IMG/VR virus record: IMGVR_UViG_3300033141_003435
Location: 1 to 58,261 of that record
Reading direction: 5' to 3' (one strand)
Origin: a virus
Length of the DNA stretch: 58,261 bases
Shown here: piece by piece, positions 41,061 to 49,919 of the stretch
Layout: every line of letters starts with the position of its first letter
Position numbering within the stretch: the first letter of the stretch is position 1
Translations under genes and position numbers: made by a program
Notes under the pieces: model-generated
Told to the model about the DNA's origin: nothing
The model's input: the letters and a program-made list of their open reading frames with translations, nothing else
Databases searched by the model: none

Positions 41061-41350
41061 CCAATTCCCCCACCAAACCAGGGCTTGTCGACCTTTCTTA
41101 GCATCGCTATCTCAAGCTCCTTCAACTGCTTGTCTTTCACATACAAAAGCTGGGTGAGCTTTCGCACTTTCTCTTCCAACATCCTCAACTCAGAAGAAGC
41201 TTCCTCTTTCCAATCTTCGATCGCCATCAACCGTCGTTGTACCGCCGTCAGCGTCGTGCGCACCGACTCCCGAAACTGCTGTGTCTCCTGCTCCATTTCA
41301 CTGAGCAAGTTCAACAGCACTCGCAACGAAAGCTTTTCTTTCTCATCCAT
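41057..41350 (-). CDS. coiled-coil protein after DNA polymerase
   Basis: 97 residues from ATG 41350, overlapping the polymerase stop by 8 bases, with GGAGGAGG upstream. Continuous charged helix with heptads (LSEMEQETQQFRESVRTTL, LRMLEEKVRKLTQLLYVK). Probably an oligomerising or polymerase-associated factor; not identified. Confidence 0.55.
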   Translation of the reverse strand: MDEKEKLSLRVLLNLLSEMEQETQQFRESVRTTLTAVQRRLMAIEDWKEEASSELRMLEEKVRKLTQLLYVKDKQLKELEIAMLRKVDKPWFGGGIG

Positions 41351-43790
41351 GAAATTCGACCTCCTCCAGACTCCCCCACCTCTCACCAATCGAAATATCG
41401 ACCCGCAACGGAAACGACATAAAGTCAAACTGAAGAGATTCGGGAGCCTGCTTCATAAGCTGCACGATTTCTTCGACCTCCTCAGGAGGCGCATCAACGA
41501 CTATCGAGTCATGCACAGTCGCTACCAGCAACGACTTCAAACCATTGACTCGCAAGTACTCAGCGATCTCATTAAGCACAATCAAATTCAAGTCCGATGC
41601 TGTCGACTGAATCGGGAAATTGAATGCTTTCCGAATAGCGTCCGCCTCTTCGTAGCCCTGTAAGTTGCGTCGCCTCCCAAAGAAGTTCTCGATCACCTTA
41701 TTACCGGCTCGAATCCGATTTCTAATGCCGTCCTGATACGCACGCACTCCTCTAAAAACTCTAAAGTAGTGCGACATAAACTCTTCCGCGTCCGCCAAAG
41801 AAATTCCTGTTGACTCCTGTACCGTATATGGTGACCCACCGTAAATCAACGCAAAGTTCACCGCTTTTGCGATTCTTCTCTCTTCCGTCCCCTCCATCTC
41901 CTCTGCTTTGTATTCTCTGCCCTCTCTGATCGACTTGATTCGCGCCGCCGTTTCAGCATGTATATCACGTCCCGCCTCAAACGCCGCCTTGAGTTGAGGG
42001 TCTCCGCTTGCATAAGCCATTACCGCCATCTCCATTTGAGAGAAGTCAAGTTGTACAAGCTTTCCTCCCTCAAATCGAGAGCGAAAACAATCTCTGACTT
42101 CATACGGTAAATTCTGCATGTTGGGGTTCGAAGAGTTAAGTCTCCCACCTGAGGTGAAGAAGCCGTAGCTTCCATGCACCAACCCGTCGACATTCTTCTC
42201 TGCGAAATTCTTCAGATAAGTATTTAGCGTCTTCACCGTCCTACGATACTCAATCAGCCTTCTCGCAAAATCGCAACCCCTCGACGCGTAATTCTCAAGT
42301 ATGTCAGCTGTAAGTTGCGGCTGCCCCCGAGCCGTTCTCGAAATAACAGGCATATGATACCTGTCAATCAACACCTTCTTCAGTTGGGGAAGAGAGTTAA
42401 ACGAAAACGTCTCCCTTTCGTCATCCTCAATCATGGGATCGGCCCTAAGTTGACGAAGCAACGAATCCACTCTCGCTTGAAGCTCTCTCTGCTTTGCGTC
42501 CAACACCCCAAAATCAAGACAAAGGCCGTTCACTTCTATGTCTGTCAGTGTAGAAATCGTAGGGTTCATAATCTCTCTGTAGAGAAACATCATGCCCTTC
42601 TCTTTCAACTTCTCTTCAACTTCGGAAACCAGCCTCAACGCAAAAATGGAATCAAGAGCACAGTACTTAAAAAGCTTTTCTGTGTCTTTCTCCTCTAAAT
42701 TAGAGTAGTCACCGCCGATCAAATCTTCCTCGTAGCCCCCCTCTTCAGGAAAGTACTGCCACACCAAAGACTTCAACGCCGTCGACTGCTGAACTCCCTC
42801 ATTCAACAAGTGTTGTGCTGCCTGAGGGTCAATGTAGAAGCCCTCAACCCTCACTCCGTACTTCACACGCAGCCAAAGCATATCGAACTTGGCGTTTATC
42901 GCCACCTTCTTTGCTTTGCCGTTAAACAGATGCTGAAGCTTGCTCACCAAAAGATTGGAGCTACAAAACTCAGGAGCTTCTCGATGCTCCAGCGGAATCA
43001 CACAACACTCACTTTCAGTCGCAATCGACATACAAAGTATCCTTGCGCCCGATTCCCACGGATCCAAGCCCGTTGTCTCAAGATCGAACGCAAGCCACTC
43101 AGCGTCTCGAGCAAGAGATATAAACTCGTCTAACTCACGACAAGTCTTCACCACAGTAAAAGGGATGCTATCCCGAGTAGGCGCTCCACGCGAGAGAAGT
43201 TTGAGCACCTGTCGAAGCTCTCTTCTCCACTGATGTATGGCATTTGGAGAACGACAAACATAGCTGGGATGCCACAGAAAAAGAAAGACTGAGTCGCCTA
43301 TCTTTTTTACTGTCCCTCTTACGCTCCCAATCGAACGTGCCCCAGCCACCGCCTTGGCCGCTATCCCTCCCAAAACGATAACCACTTTATGATTGAGCAA
43401 CTCCTCCCACTCTTCCTTGTGCTGCTCCATACAGTAGCTTTGAGTGGCCGGATCAGGGTCAGCATTACCTGGCGGTCGACAATGTACAACGTTGGTGAAA
43501 CAAATCTGTGTGTCGTCAAGCCCCAACACTCTCAGCTCCCTACGCAACAACTGCCCCGATTGTCCGACAAACGGAATTCCTTTTATGTCCTCGAACTGTC
43601 CAGGAGCTTCCCCCAAGCAAACCAGCTCAGCGTCTTTGATTGGAATCGAAGCCGGAACTGGAAGTTTTCCGTACAACTTGCATTTCTTCTGCCCGCAACG
43701 CTCAGTAGGACGTGTTGTCCCTCGCTGACGATTCTCAACCCCATCAAATTGCTTCTTAATCAAGTCTGATGGCCTCGGCAATCTGCTCAC
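41343..43790 (-). CDS. DNA polymerase I with N-terminal uracil-DNA glycosylase domain
   Basis: 815 residues, GTG start with GAGAGGAG upstream. Residues about 30-200 are a family-4-type UDG: CGQKKC, GEAPGQFEDIKGIPFVGQSG, FTNVVHCRPPGN, C136-region Cys and FLWHPSYVCR, including four Cys for an Fe-S cluster. Residues 215-400 are a 3'-5' exonuclease (FDLETTGLDP). Residues 410-815 are a family A polymerase: LVQLDFSQMEMAVMAYASGD (motif A), AKAVNFALIYGGS (motif B) and TVHDSIVVDAP (motif C). All catalytic residues appear intact. A fused glycosylase could remove uracil ahead of synthesis. Confidence 0.92.
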   Translation of the reverse strand: MSRLPRPSDLIKKQFDGVENRQRGTTRPTERCGQKKCKLYGKLPVPASIPIKDAELVCLGEAPGQFEDIKGIPFVGQSGQLLRRELRVLGLDDTQICFTNVVHCRPPGNADPDPATQSYCMEQHKEEWEELLNHKVVIVLGGIAAKAVAGARSIGSVRGTVKKIGDSVFLFLWHPSYVCRSPNAIHQWRRELRQVLKLLSRGAPTRDSIPFTVVKTCRELDEFISLARDAEWLAFDLETTGLDPWESGARILCMSIATESECCVIPLEHREAPEFCSSNLLVSKLQHLFNGKAKKVAINAKFDMLWLRVKYGVRVEGFYIDPQAAQHLLNEGVQQSTALKSLVWQYFPEEGGYEEDLIGGDYSNLEEKDTEKLFKYCALDSIFALRLVSEVEEKLKEKGMMFLYREIMNPTISTLTDIEVNGLCLDFGVLDAKQRELQARVDSLLRQLRADPMIEDDERETFSFNSLPQLKKVLIDRYHMPVISRTARGQPQLTADILENYASRGCDFARRLIEYRRTVKTLNTYLKNFAEKNVDGLVHGSYGFFTSGGRLNSSNPNMQNLPYEVRDCFRSRFEGGKLVQLDFSQMEMAVMAYASGDPQLKAAFEAGRDIHAETAARIKSIREGREYKAEEMEGTEERRIAKAVNFALIYGGSPYTVQESTGISLADAEEFMSHYFRVFRGVRAYQDGIRNRIRAGNKVIENFFGRRRNLQGYEEADAIRKAFNFPIQSTASDLNLIVLNEIAEYLRVNGLKSLLVATVHDSIVVDAPPEEVEEIVQLMKQAPESLQFDFMSFPLRVDISIGERWGSLEEVEFHG

Positions 43791-43945
43791 AAGGCGACTC
43801 CTCTCATGGAGGAAAGAATGAAGGGAGTCAGGGGAGGCAACAAGTGTCGAAAACCGGGGAATAAAGGAAGCCCGACTCCCTTCAATGTATCTCTTTGGAA
43901 GGGTCCGAACTCCTCTCTACCAACCGCGAAATTTTCTGAGTTCAT
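43787..43945 (-). CDS. 52-residue hypothetical protein coupled to DNA polymerase
   Basis: ATG 43945 follows GGAAGGAAGGAAG, and its TGA overlaps the GTG of the polymerase gene (GTGA). The product is Pro/Leu/Phe-rich (FGPFQRDTLKGVGLPLFPGF). It may be a true small protein or a leader peptide that couples translation of the polymerase. It is the first frame after promoter copy 4. Confidence 0.5.
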   Translation of the reverse strand: MNSENFAVGREEFGPFQRDTLKGVGLPLFPGFRHLLPPLTPFILSSMRGVAL

Positions 43946-43954
43946 CTTCCTTCC

Positions 43955-43998
43955 TTCCATTATTTTTATTATAATTCTGCGAAATCTTTCGGAAATTT
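43955..43998 (-). promoter_or_regulatory. repeated promoter element, copy 4
   Basis: Minus strand TTTCCGAAAGATTTCGCAGA, ATTATAATAAAAATAATGG; -10 at 43968-43973. It precedes the DNA polymerase gene. Confidence 0.7.
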
Positions 43999-44007
43999 TT
44001 TAACAAT

Positions 44008-44370
44008 CTAAGCTCCAAAGCACCCGAAAGTGCGATCTAAAACTTCTTCCAAACAAGGAAAATCCGACGGAAACCGCCGAGAAAACTTCATTTCCACAGA
44101 AACTAAATTGTCGCCGTAGACTGCGCTCACCTCTCTTTCCCTCTCCGTCCAACCGTTCTTCACCAAAAAATCAACAACCTCCTCTACCGTAACAGAAGGA
44201 GACGAATCAGAGTCGGATTGAAAAACTAGCCGAAGTCCTACCGTAACTACAACACCAAGATCAATCTCCTCCATCACACATCCCTCTGCTGTCACTACTG
44301 AAGCTACATCATGCTCAATCCACATACCTGTACGTCGTACCCGACAAGCGAAGACTTCTCCGTCAGACAT
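44008..44370 (-). CDS. hypothetical protein downstream of the replicative helicase
   Basis: 120 residues; ATG 44370 overlaps the helicase stop and has AAGGAG upstream. Beta-rich first half, then SPSVTVEEVVDFLVKNGWTE. No family recognised. Its end lies just before promoter copy 4. Confidence 0.5.
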   Translation of the reverse strand: MSDGEVFACRVRRTGMWIEHDVASVVTAEGCVMEEIDLGVVVTVGLRLVFQSDSDSSPSVTVEEVVDFLVKNGWTEREREVSAVYGDNLVSVEMKFSRRFPSDFPCLEEVLDRTFGCFGA

Positions 44371-45733
44371 CAACTTCTCCTTCTTCCCACCTCTGCTGCA
44401 TTCGTTCGAACTCCTCCTGCGGAATCGTTCCTCCCTGTATCTCCCAAAATCTGTTTGAAGCCAAATCCTCTTTGAACGGGATGGTCACCTCACTAATGTT
44501 ATCACGATTCTTCGCCAGAAAGAATCGCCCTTCGTTGATCCTTCTCTCTCGCGTCGTACGACAGATGGCAAGAACAACGTCCGCTACCATCGCCTTCTCG
44601 AAACTCTCAGCGATGTCAAGCACCGTTATAATCGGCTTTGACAGCCCAGAACGATTCGTTTGAGATGCTGTCCAAATAGGCTTGTCCAACTCCATTGCGA
44701 GTCCTCGAAGCGTCTCGTAAATCGACCCAAGCTGATGTCGTGTCTCTGCTCTCGCATAAGCGACCTCTGGACGCATCAGATCGGCGTAGTCAACAATGAT
44801 AACATCGGGATCAAACCCTTCTCTCAAACGAAGAGTGTAAATAAAGCCTCTCAACATATCGACTGTACAACTCCGCGAAGGCCACTCCTTCACAACCAAG
44901 TCTGCGTTTCCAACAACCCTCCGAATCCTCTTCATCTTGCGTCTAACTTCGTCCTGTCTATCAAACAGTTCGTCTTTTGCCACCTTCGAAAGAGACGAAA
45001 CGTAACGAGCCTTCACTCTCTCCTTACCCAGCTCAAACGTCACATGTAGAGGTTTCTTCCCAATCCGAAGAACGTTGCACCCGATCTGTATCAATACAGC
45101 ACTTTTCCCTCTTCCCGTTGGAGCGAGCACAATCCCCAACTCTTTCCCACCAAGACCGCCTCCCAGAGCTTCGTCAAGCTTTCTAAACCCAGTTGAAATC
45201 TTCCCTTCAGAACTAGATCGAAACGACAACTGATCGATATCGCGAAGAAGAAAATCTCCCGCATCCTCCCCCCCAGCCATCATCGTCGCAATCTTGCGAA
45301 ACTGCTGTGTGACTACGGATGTGCTCACTCTCTCAATGGAAACGGCCTCTGTCTGCGCAACACGACTAAGCTCTAAAAGCTCTCTACGAAGTAAGAAGTC
45401 GTAAACACTATCGACAACATACTCTCGCTCCTCCAACGAGACACTGTAGACTTTCGTCACCTCCGCCCAGAAATACTGGTCTGGCACGTACGACTTTTCG
45501 CTATCTAGAAGACGCTGCAGCTCACTTTGTAATGTGCGTTGTGAAGGAACTCTCTTATACTCACTGAAGTGGTGCTGCACGATTCGAAAAATCAAGCGAT
45601 GAATCGGATTGTCAAAGTGCCTCTCTTGCAGAACACCGCTAAACTTCGACATCACCACCTTGTCGCGTGCAACATATCCCAAAACTGTCAACTGAAGTTC
45701 TTGAGAAAGAACTTGCTCGTTGTTCACAACCAT
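44363..45733 (-). CDS. DnaB-type replicative DNA helicase
   Basis: 456 residues, ATG after GAGGAGGACTGGGA. Residues 1-150 form the helical N-terminal domain. Residues 170-456 are the RecA-type motor: ISTGFRKLDEALGGGL, Walker A LAPTGRGKSAVLI, Walker B PDVIIVDYADLM and the WTASQTNRSG motif. It unwinds DNA at the phage fork with the primase encoded at 50 kb. Confidence 0.85.
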   Translation of the reverse strand: MVVNNEQVLSQELQLTVLGYVARDKVVMSKFSGVLQERHFDNPIHRLIFRIVQHHFSEYKRVPSQRTLQSELQRLLDSEKSYVPDQYFWAEVTKVYSVSLEEREYVVDSVYDFLLRRELLELSRVAQTEAVSIERVSTSVVTQQFRKIATMMAGGEDAGDFLLRDIDQLSFRSSSEGKISTGFRKLDEALGGGLGGKELGIVLAPTGRGKSAVLIQIGCNVLRIGKKPLHVTFELGKERVKARYVSSLSKVAKDELFDRQDEVRRKMKRIRRVVGNADLVVKEWPSRSCTVDMLRGFIYTLRLREGFDPDVIIVDYADLMRPEVAYARAETRHQLGSIYETLRGLAMELDKPIWTASQTNRSGLSKPIITVLDIAESFEKAMVADVVLAICRTTRERRINEGRFFLAKNRDNISEVTIPFKEDLASNRFWEIQGGTIPQEEFERMQQRWEEGEVDV

Positions 45734-46566
45734 TCCCAGTCCTCCTCATACTCATCTGTCAGATGAGCAAAATCGTGCTCCCACATTCTCCTCTGCTCTT
45801 CCTTACACTCTTGTCGTGTTTGCATCACTCGCTTCCTCCACTTCTCATTCCGAAGTCGTTTTAACGGCTCTCTCGTCATCAAGTTCCACACTTCGAAAAC
45901 ATCGTGCATCTCTCTCGGGTTGTAGATATGAACGTCCCGAAAGTTTCGCATTTTCGGCAGCACCTTTACAACAGGAGAAGTCGCCAAGAAATAGTCTGTG
46001 AACACGCGTCCCCTCTCCGACACAAGCACAACCAGCAAATCAAGCCAGCCCCACCCGCCGCATTGATTCTGTGCGTACAACCGATGGTCGTGTACAACAC
46101 TCACACCTTCATAGAAGCATCCCCTTCCTTCAAGCGAGAAATGCTGCTTCACATTCAAGAACGATATCGTCTGCAAGTACTCCGCAATCGTCATACGCGT
46201 ACCAGCAACATTTGCTCGAAGCTCCTTCCACCGAATCTCAAAAATCTCACGCGCCCTGTCAGTTCCCAGCCAGTTCAATGGAGGATATGGCCATCCCGCG
46301 TCATGCTCTTCAGATACAGGTTCGCGAAACATCACTTCGAAGTACGTCCGCTCATCAATGTTGAGCTTCTTACAATTCTCAACAATTTTGTTGAACTTCG
46401 TACGCAATTTTGGACTTCTCACGTTGTACCTACAAGAGACTCCTGTCACGGCAGAAACGAAAGCTCCATACAGTTGTGCCGCCGCTTTCACCCTTTGAGT
46501 TGCAGGAGATGATCGCCAGCTACTAAGCTCACGAAGCGTCTGTTTGTACTTTTCCCTCTTGTTCAC
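45724..46566 (-). CDS. hypothetical protein, possible helicase-associated factor
   Basis: 280 residues, GTG start. Rich in Trp, Tyr and Arg, with a helical N-terminus and a conserved-looking AGWPYPPLNWLGTDRAREIF. No Walker motif is present, so it is not a DnaC-type ATPase loader. Overlap with the helicase gene by 10 bases suggests co-function. Could be a loader or a DNA-binding protein. Confidence 0.5.
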   Translation of the reverse strand: MNKREKYKQTLRELSSWRSSPATQRVKAAAQLYGAFVSAVTGVSCRYNVRSPKLRTKFNKIVENCKKLNIDERTYFEVMFREPVSEEHDAGWPYPPLNWLGTDRAREIFEIRWKELRANVAGTRMTIAEYLQTISFLNVKQHFSLEGRGCFYEGVSVVHDHRLYAQNQCGGWGWLDLLVVLVSERGRVFTDYFLATSPVVKVLPKMRNFRDVHIYNPREMHDVFEVWNLMTREPLKRLRNEKWRKRVMQTRQECKEEQRRMWEHDFAHLTDEYEEDWEWL

Positions 46567-46873
46567 GCAAGCCCCCCAACGTCTCTCTCACTTTCTCCAA
46601 CGCCTCCCCCAATGCTTGGTGCACCATAGTAGCCTTCCTCACTCCCATCCTCAAAACGCGTCGAAGTGGAATGTCAAACTCATCTCTATACCCTTCTTCA
46701 ATGTCATAATTTGACCAACAACGAATATCTACAAAACTCTTCCCATCACGTCTAAAAGTGAACGCTCTCAGCTTCTGCGTCCTTGAAACGTCCCACTCCC
46801 CAACCAACTCAACATCCTCACAGCCCTCAAAAACACTCCATGGCCACGGCTTTCCCTTCCTTAACTCACTCAC
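46529..46873 (-). CDS. small PC4-like or DNA-binding protein (tentative)
   Basis: 114 residues, GTG start behind AAAGGAGGTG. KLRAFTFRRDGKSFVDIRCW followed by RDEFDIPLRRVLRMG resembles the beta-sheet/helix of PC4-type ssDNA-binding proteins. A helical tail follows. The resemblance is weak and no partner is known. Confidence 0.45.
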   Translation of the reverse strand: MSELRKGKPWPWSVFEGCEDVELVGEWDVSRTQKLRAFTFRRDGKSFVDIRCWSNYDIEEGYRDEFDIPLRRVLRMGVRKATMVHQALGEALEKVRETLGGLREQEGKVQTDAS

Positions 46874-47064
46874 TTACACACACCTCCTTTCACCAGAATA
46901 TCTATGTGATCACGACACCTTCGACGTCGTGTTGTACCAACCCTTGTTATGTTATTAATTAAGTAATTGATCCAGTTAAGTCTGTTAATAAGAACATTCA
47001 GGAGAATATAACCTAGTAACCCAGTAAAGAGAGTAAAGAGAGTAAAGTTGCCCTCTTTAGACAC
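46870..47064 (-). CDS. small single-pass membrane protein
   Basis: 64 residues, GTG start after AAGAGGGTACAA; its TGA overlaps the start of the next gene by GTGA. A hydrophobic segment (about 7-32, FTLFTLFTGLLGYILLNVLI) is followed by a basic tail (TRRRRCRDH). The overlap arrangement favours a real gene despite low complexity. Confidence 0.45.
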   Translation of the reverse strand: MSKEGNFTLFTLFTGLLGYILLNVLINRLNWINYLINNITRVGTTRRRRCRDHIDILVKGGVCK

Positions 47065-47182
47065 TTGTACCCTCTTTAGACTCTTGTTCTAGAGAACATG
47101 TCAGTAACTCATCTCTTAAAAGAGATGAGTTACTGACACGCCCTGCGGGCGTCAACTGAGATAGGAACTCAAACGGTGACAT
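47057..47182 (-). CDS. possible 41-residue coupled ORF after the UvsW-like gene
   Basis: ATG 47182 lies inside the end of the helicase gene with GAGGT 5 bases upstream; its TAA overlaps the start of the next small frame. It contains the 18-bp inverted repeat at 47100-47137 within its coding part (VSNSSLLRDELL). It may be a coupling peptide or not translated at all. Confidence 0.3.
   Translation of the reverse strand: MSPFEFLSQLTPAGRVSNSSLLRDELLTCSLEQESKEGTSV
47085..47152. repeat. cluster of perfect palindromes behind the UvsW-like gene
   Basis: TGTTCT-AG-AGAACA lies at 47085-47098. GTCAGTAACTCATCTCTT, AA, and its exact complement lie at 47100-47137 (18-bp arms). ACGCCC-TGC-GGGCGT lies at 47138-47152. 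None is followed by a T-run on either strand. They may be RNA-processing hairpins, protein sites or recombination targets. A CCCTCTTTAGAC word is repeated just beside them. Confidence 0.7.
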
Positions 47183-49541
47183 GTTGTACCTCGAACCCCT
47201 GCTGTTCATACACGCTGATCCTTCTACGTGCATGGCTCGCAAGATACTTATTCCCGACATCGAGAAAGTCGTAAATCTTCACAACATTGTCTCCTGTCGT
47301 CTTGCGCCTCATCCCTCTTCCAACACGCTGCAGAAGCTTTATCTGTGACTTTCCTCCACCAGCCAAAACGAGCACTCGTATTTCCGGCACGTCCATACCC
47401 TCGTCGAAAATGGGCGTCGCAACAATTGCACCAACCCGTCCCCGACGTAAATCCTTGAGCGCCTTCATCCTCTCACTTACATCCACACCTCCATGTAGAA
47501 GTCTCACTCGTCGTACTCCAGCATCAGTTTCACTCAGAGTCCAAAAAATACTGGTCTGATGCTTGACCGTATTTGTCAGAACAAGTGTCGACTCTCCTCT
47601 CTTCATAGCTTCGCTTACAATCTTCGCTATCAGCAAATTTCGATCGAAGTTTGTCTCGATTCCCAACCGATAAGCGGCGTGGTACGTTTTGCGCTCCAAG
47701 TCAGTGCTTATCGTACGATTCTCGACTACGTATATGATCGGCTTGGCTGAAATTCCTCGCTCAATCAGGTCTGCATTTGTGATGCTCCCGACAACGCCTC
47801 CCGTCTGTCCGATAAGCTGTAGATTGCTGATTGCGTCTCTCATAACTGGCGTTGCACTCATCCCATACCTGAAGTAAGCGTTACAACGTCTGGCGATAAA
47901 CAGCCAGGACTGGGATGTCAAGTGATGACAGTTGTGTACTACAATTCCATTCGCAATGAAAAGTCTATCTTCGTCATCCAACTCTATATCGTAAAGTTCT
48001 CTCTCACCGAGTGAAATCACCTCTCTAATCTTCTCCTCCTTGAACTTCCCTCTTCTGTTGTAGCGAGTTTTTCGCGAAAACTGCTTTCGCTTCAGCTCAA
48101 AGCCGAACAAAGAGTTGAACGCGTGTACGTATTCACCGTAGATTGCAAGTCTCCATCTATCACGGTGAGGCGCTCGTCGCCTATAGCGATACACTGTATT
48201 CCACACACCATAAACTTTCAACATGTCAGATAATTGACGAACGCACTTCTCAGATGTCATATCAACACAAATTCTCCTATTGTCGGGGCTGTGCCCCTCC
48301 GCATCGAACAGCCCTTTTATCACTCCAACACTGCATTTTTCATACAGCTCTTTGGGAATCTCGACTGTCTCTGTTTTTCTCCCTCTAGGAATGTCGTACT
48401 TCTCCTCAAGGCGTCTGGCGTCTTCTCGTTCAAGAGCGAAGATGGTATCGCCTCGAGCGTTTGTGTATTCTCTCATAGCACAGCGATGTCTTCTAAAGAT
48501 TTCTCTAATTTCGTCTACATCCTTCCTAAATGCGAACTTGATGTACCCACGATCGTTCGTCCCATCGCCCAATATCCAGCCGAGCATATATTCGTCCTCA
48601 TCGTAAGGGAGCTTTCTCATTAGATGCTTCAAAACCAACAGTCTGTCGACCTGACTAATCGGCTTAAGCGTTATCCCCTTTCCACTCCAAAACGTTGGCA
48701 CAATGTGATTGGCGGAAGCAATCAAATAACTGTTCTCTCCAGACAAAACATACTTGAAAGCGGGCGCTTTCGTCTTCCATTTTCTCTTGACCCTCGCTAC
48801 TCCATCAGGAGTTAAAACTGTGTCTCCCACACGAAGCTCTCGCAGCAACACCATCCCGTTTGGAGTAGCTATCTGAGTGTCTCCGTCCAGACATTCGTCC
48901 AGGAACAAACAGTCAACATTCTCCCACAGATACTCCCTGACTCTCTCACTTTTTGACTTCAATCTTTGATACAGTGTAGGAATCATCCCGACCGTAATCT
49001 TCTTCGGCTCCCAACGATCAGCGAAGATTACGCCGACTTCACACCCCAACCTGTTCTCAAGTCGCTCTCTTGTCTGCTCTGCTAAGTTTTGAAGGTGTGT
49101 CAGGAACAGCGTACGACACTGGAGGACGCTGATTATGCCCGCCGCAAGCTCCGTCTTTCCCGAGTTAGTGGGAGCCATCAACACACATCGCTTCCGCTTC
49201 AATCCCTCTCGTATCATCTCCAACTGATAGTCTCGAAGCTCGATCCCCCGCAACTGCGGCAACGCATCTTCACTAACTTCAGCGGGCTGTCTTCGTGCAT
49301 CAACAATCAAACACTTCTCTCTAAGCTTCGGGGGGAGAATGTCAATTAAGCCCGACGGAAACGTCATGCGATAGAGATTCAAAAATGAGTAAGTTCCGTC
49401 CCATCTCCCAGAACGAAACGAGGGCATCCAGAATCGTCCAGGAACGACAAAAGTCAAAGCTTTCTTCAACGCCAGTCTCTCGACGTTCGTATCGACGTGA
49501 GTGACCTGAGCTTTAAGGTTACCTAATTGAATCTTAATCAA
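47169..49541 (-). CDS. UvsW-like SF2 DNA helicase interrupted by an intein
   Basis: 790 residues, TTG start after GGAGAGG. Extein: an N-terminal DNA-binding part, LRDYQLEMIREGL, Walker A LMAPTNSGKTELA, then the DECH box split by the intein (LFLDE / CHHLTSQSW), YGMSATPVM (motif III), GAIVATPIFDEGMDVP (motif V) and LLQRVGRGMRRK (motif VI). After splicing the helicase is about 469 residues, close to phage UvsW/XPB-like branch-migration enzymes. It is the first gene after a strong sigma70-like promoter. Confidence 0.85.
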   Translation of the reverse strand: MIKIQLGNLKAQVTHVDTNVERLALKKALTFVVPGRFWMPSFRSGRWDGTYSFLNLYRMTFPSGLIDILPPKLREKCLIVDARRQPAEVSEDALPQLRGIELRDYQLEMIREGLKRKRCVLMAPTNSGKTELAAGIISVLQCRTLFLTHLQNLAEQTRERLENRLGCEVGVIFADRWEPKKITVGMIPTLYQRLKSKSERVREYLWENVDCLFLDECLDGDTQIATPNGMVLLRELRVGDTVLTPDGVARVKRKWKTKAPAFKYVLSGENSYLIASANHIVPTFWSGKGITLKPISQVDRLLVLKHLMRKLPYDEDEYMLGWILGDGTNDRGYIKFAFRKDVDEIREIFRRHRCAMREYTNARGDTIFALEREDARRLEEKYDIPRGRKTETVEIPKELYEKCSVGVIKGLFDAEGHSPDNRRICVDMTSEKCVRQLSDMLKVYGVWNTVYRYRRRAPHRDRWRLAIYGEYVHAFNSLFGFELKRKQFSRKTRYNRRGKFKEEKIREVISLGERELYDIELDDEDRLFIANGIVVHNCHHLTSQSWLFIARRCNAYFRYGMSATPVMRDAISNLQLIGQTGGVVGSITNADLIERGISAKPIIYVVENRTISTDLERKTYHAAYRLGIETNFDRNLLIAKIVSEAMKRGESTLVLTNTVKHQTSIFWTLSETDAGVRRVRLLHGGVDVSERMKALKDLRRGRVGAIVATPIFDEGMDVPEIRVLVLAGGGKSQIKLLQRVGRGMRRKTTGDNVVKIYDFLDVGNKYLASHARRRISVYEQQGFEVQHVTV
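47931..48893 (-). other. intein with LAGLIDADG-type homing endonuclease in the DECH motif
   Basis: Residues 217-537 of the helicase frame (321 aa). It begins CLDGDTQIATPNG (Cys1, block A) and ends NGIVVHN followed by Cys+1, the standard His-Asn/Cys junction. Two LAGLIDADG-like motifs, YMLGWILGDGT and GVIKGLFDAEGH, indicate an endonuclease domain with acidic residues kept. The insertion lies exactly in the Walker B/DECH box of the helicase, a favoured conserved target. Confidence 0.88.
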
Positions 49542-49578
49542 CTTTGCCTCTCCGTCAACCCTTGTTCCTTTTTATTTT

Positions 49579-49607
49579 ATTATAATAAATGCCCTGTAGA
49601 AAATCAA
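49579..49607 (-). promoter_or_regulatory. sigma70-type promoter of the UvsW-like gene
   Basis: Minus strand TTGATT (49602-49607), 17-base spacer and TATAAT (49579-49584). It lies about 35 bases before the TTG start. It differs from the five-copy element upstream of the -10. Confidence 0.7.
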
Positions 49608-49678
49608 GTAAATTTTTTGTTTTCAACAACTTAGCTCTCTCTCTCTCTGCGCACTCGACATTTGGAGCTCGCGGTCAA

Positions 49679-49919
49679 CAAGTTCAAGCCGTAAGCTTTG
49701 CAAGTTCAAGCCGTAAGCTTTGCGAGTGCAAGCCGTAAGCTTTGCAAGTTCAAGCCGTAAGCTTTGCAAGTTACAAAACCGCATTTTGCAGAACGAGGCC
49801 ATAAGAGCGACAACGTGCGTCGTAAGCTTTGCAAGTTCAAGCCGTAAGCTTTGCAAGTTCAAGTCGTAAGCTTTGCGAGTGCAAGCCGTAAGCTTTGCAA
49901 GTTCAAGCCGTAAGCTTTG
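49679..49919 (+). repeat. nine 22-bp iteron-like repeats (candidate replication origin)
   Basis: Unit CAAGTTCAAGCCGTAAGCTT plus TG. Copies start at 49679, 49701, 49723, 49745, then after a 43-base break at 49810, 49832, 49854, 49876 and 49898. Copies 3 and 8 read CGAGTG at the start, so a four-unit block (F, F, variant, F) is duplicated. They lie between primase and helicase genes, a common origin position. The rest of the 49542-50016 gap shows no gene. Confidence 0.85.

Noticed and set aside
47100-47137. Intrinsic terminator
   Set aside because: The stem is perfect but no T-run follows on either strand.
49679-49919. CRISPR array
   Set aside because: Repeats are directly adjacent with no spacers, and no cas genes are present.
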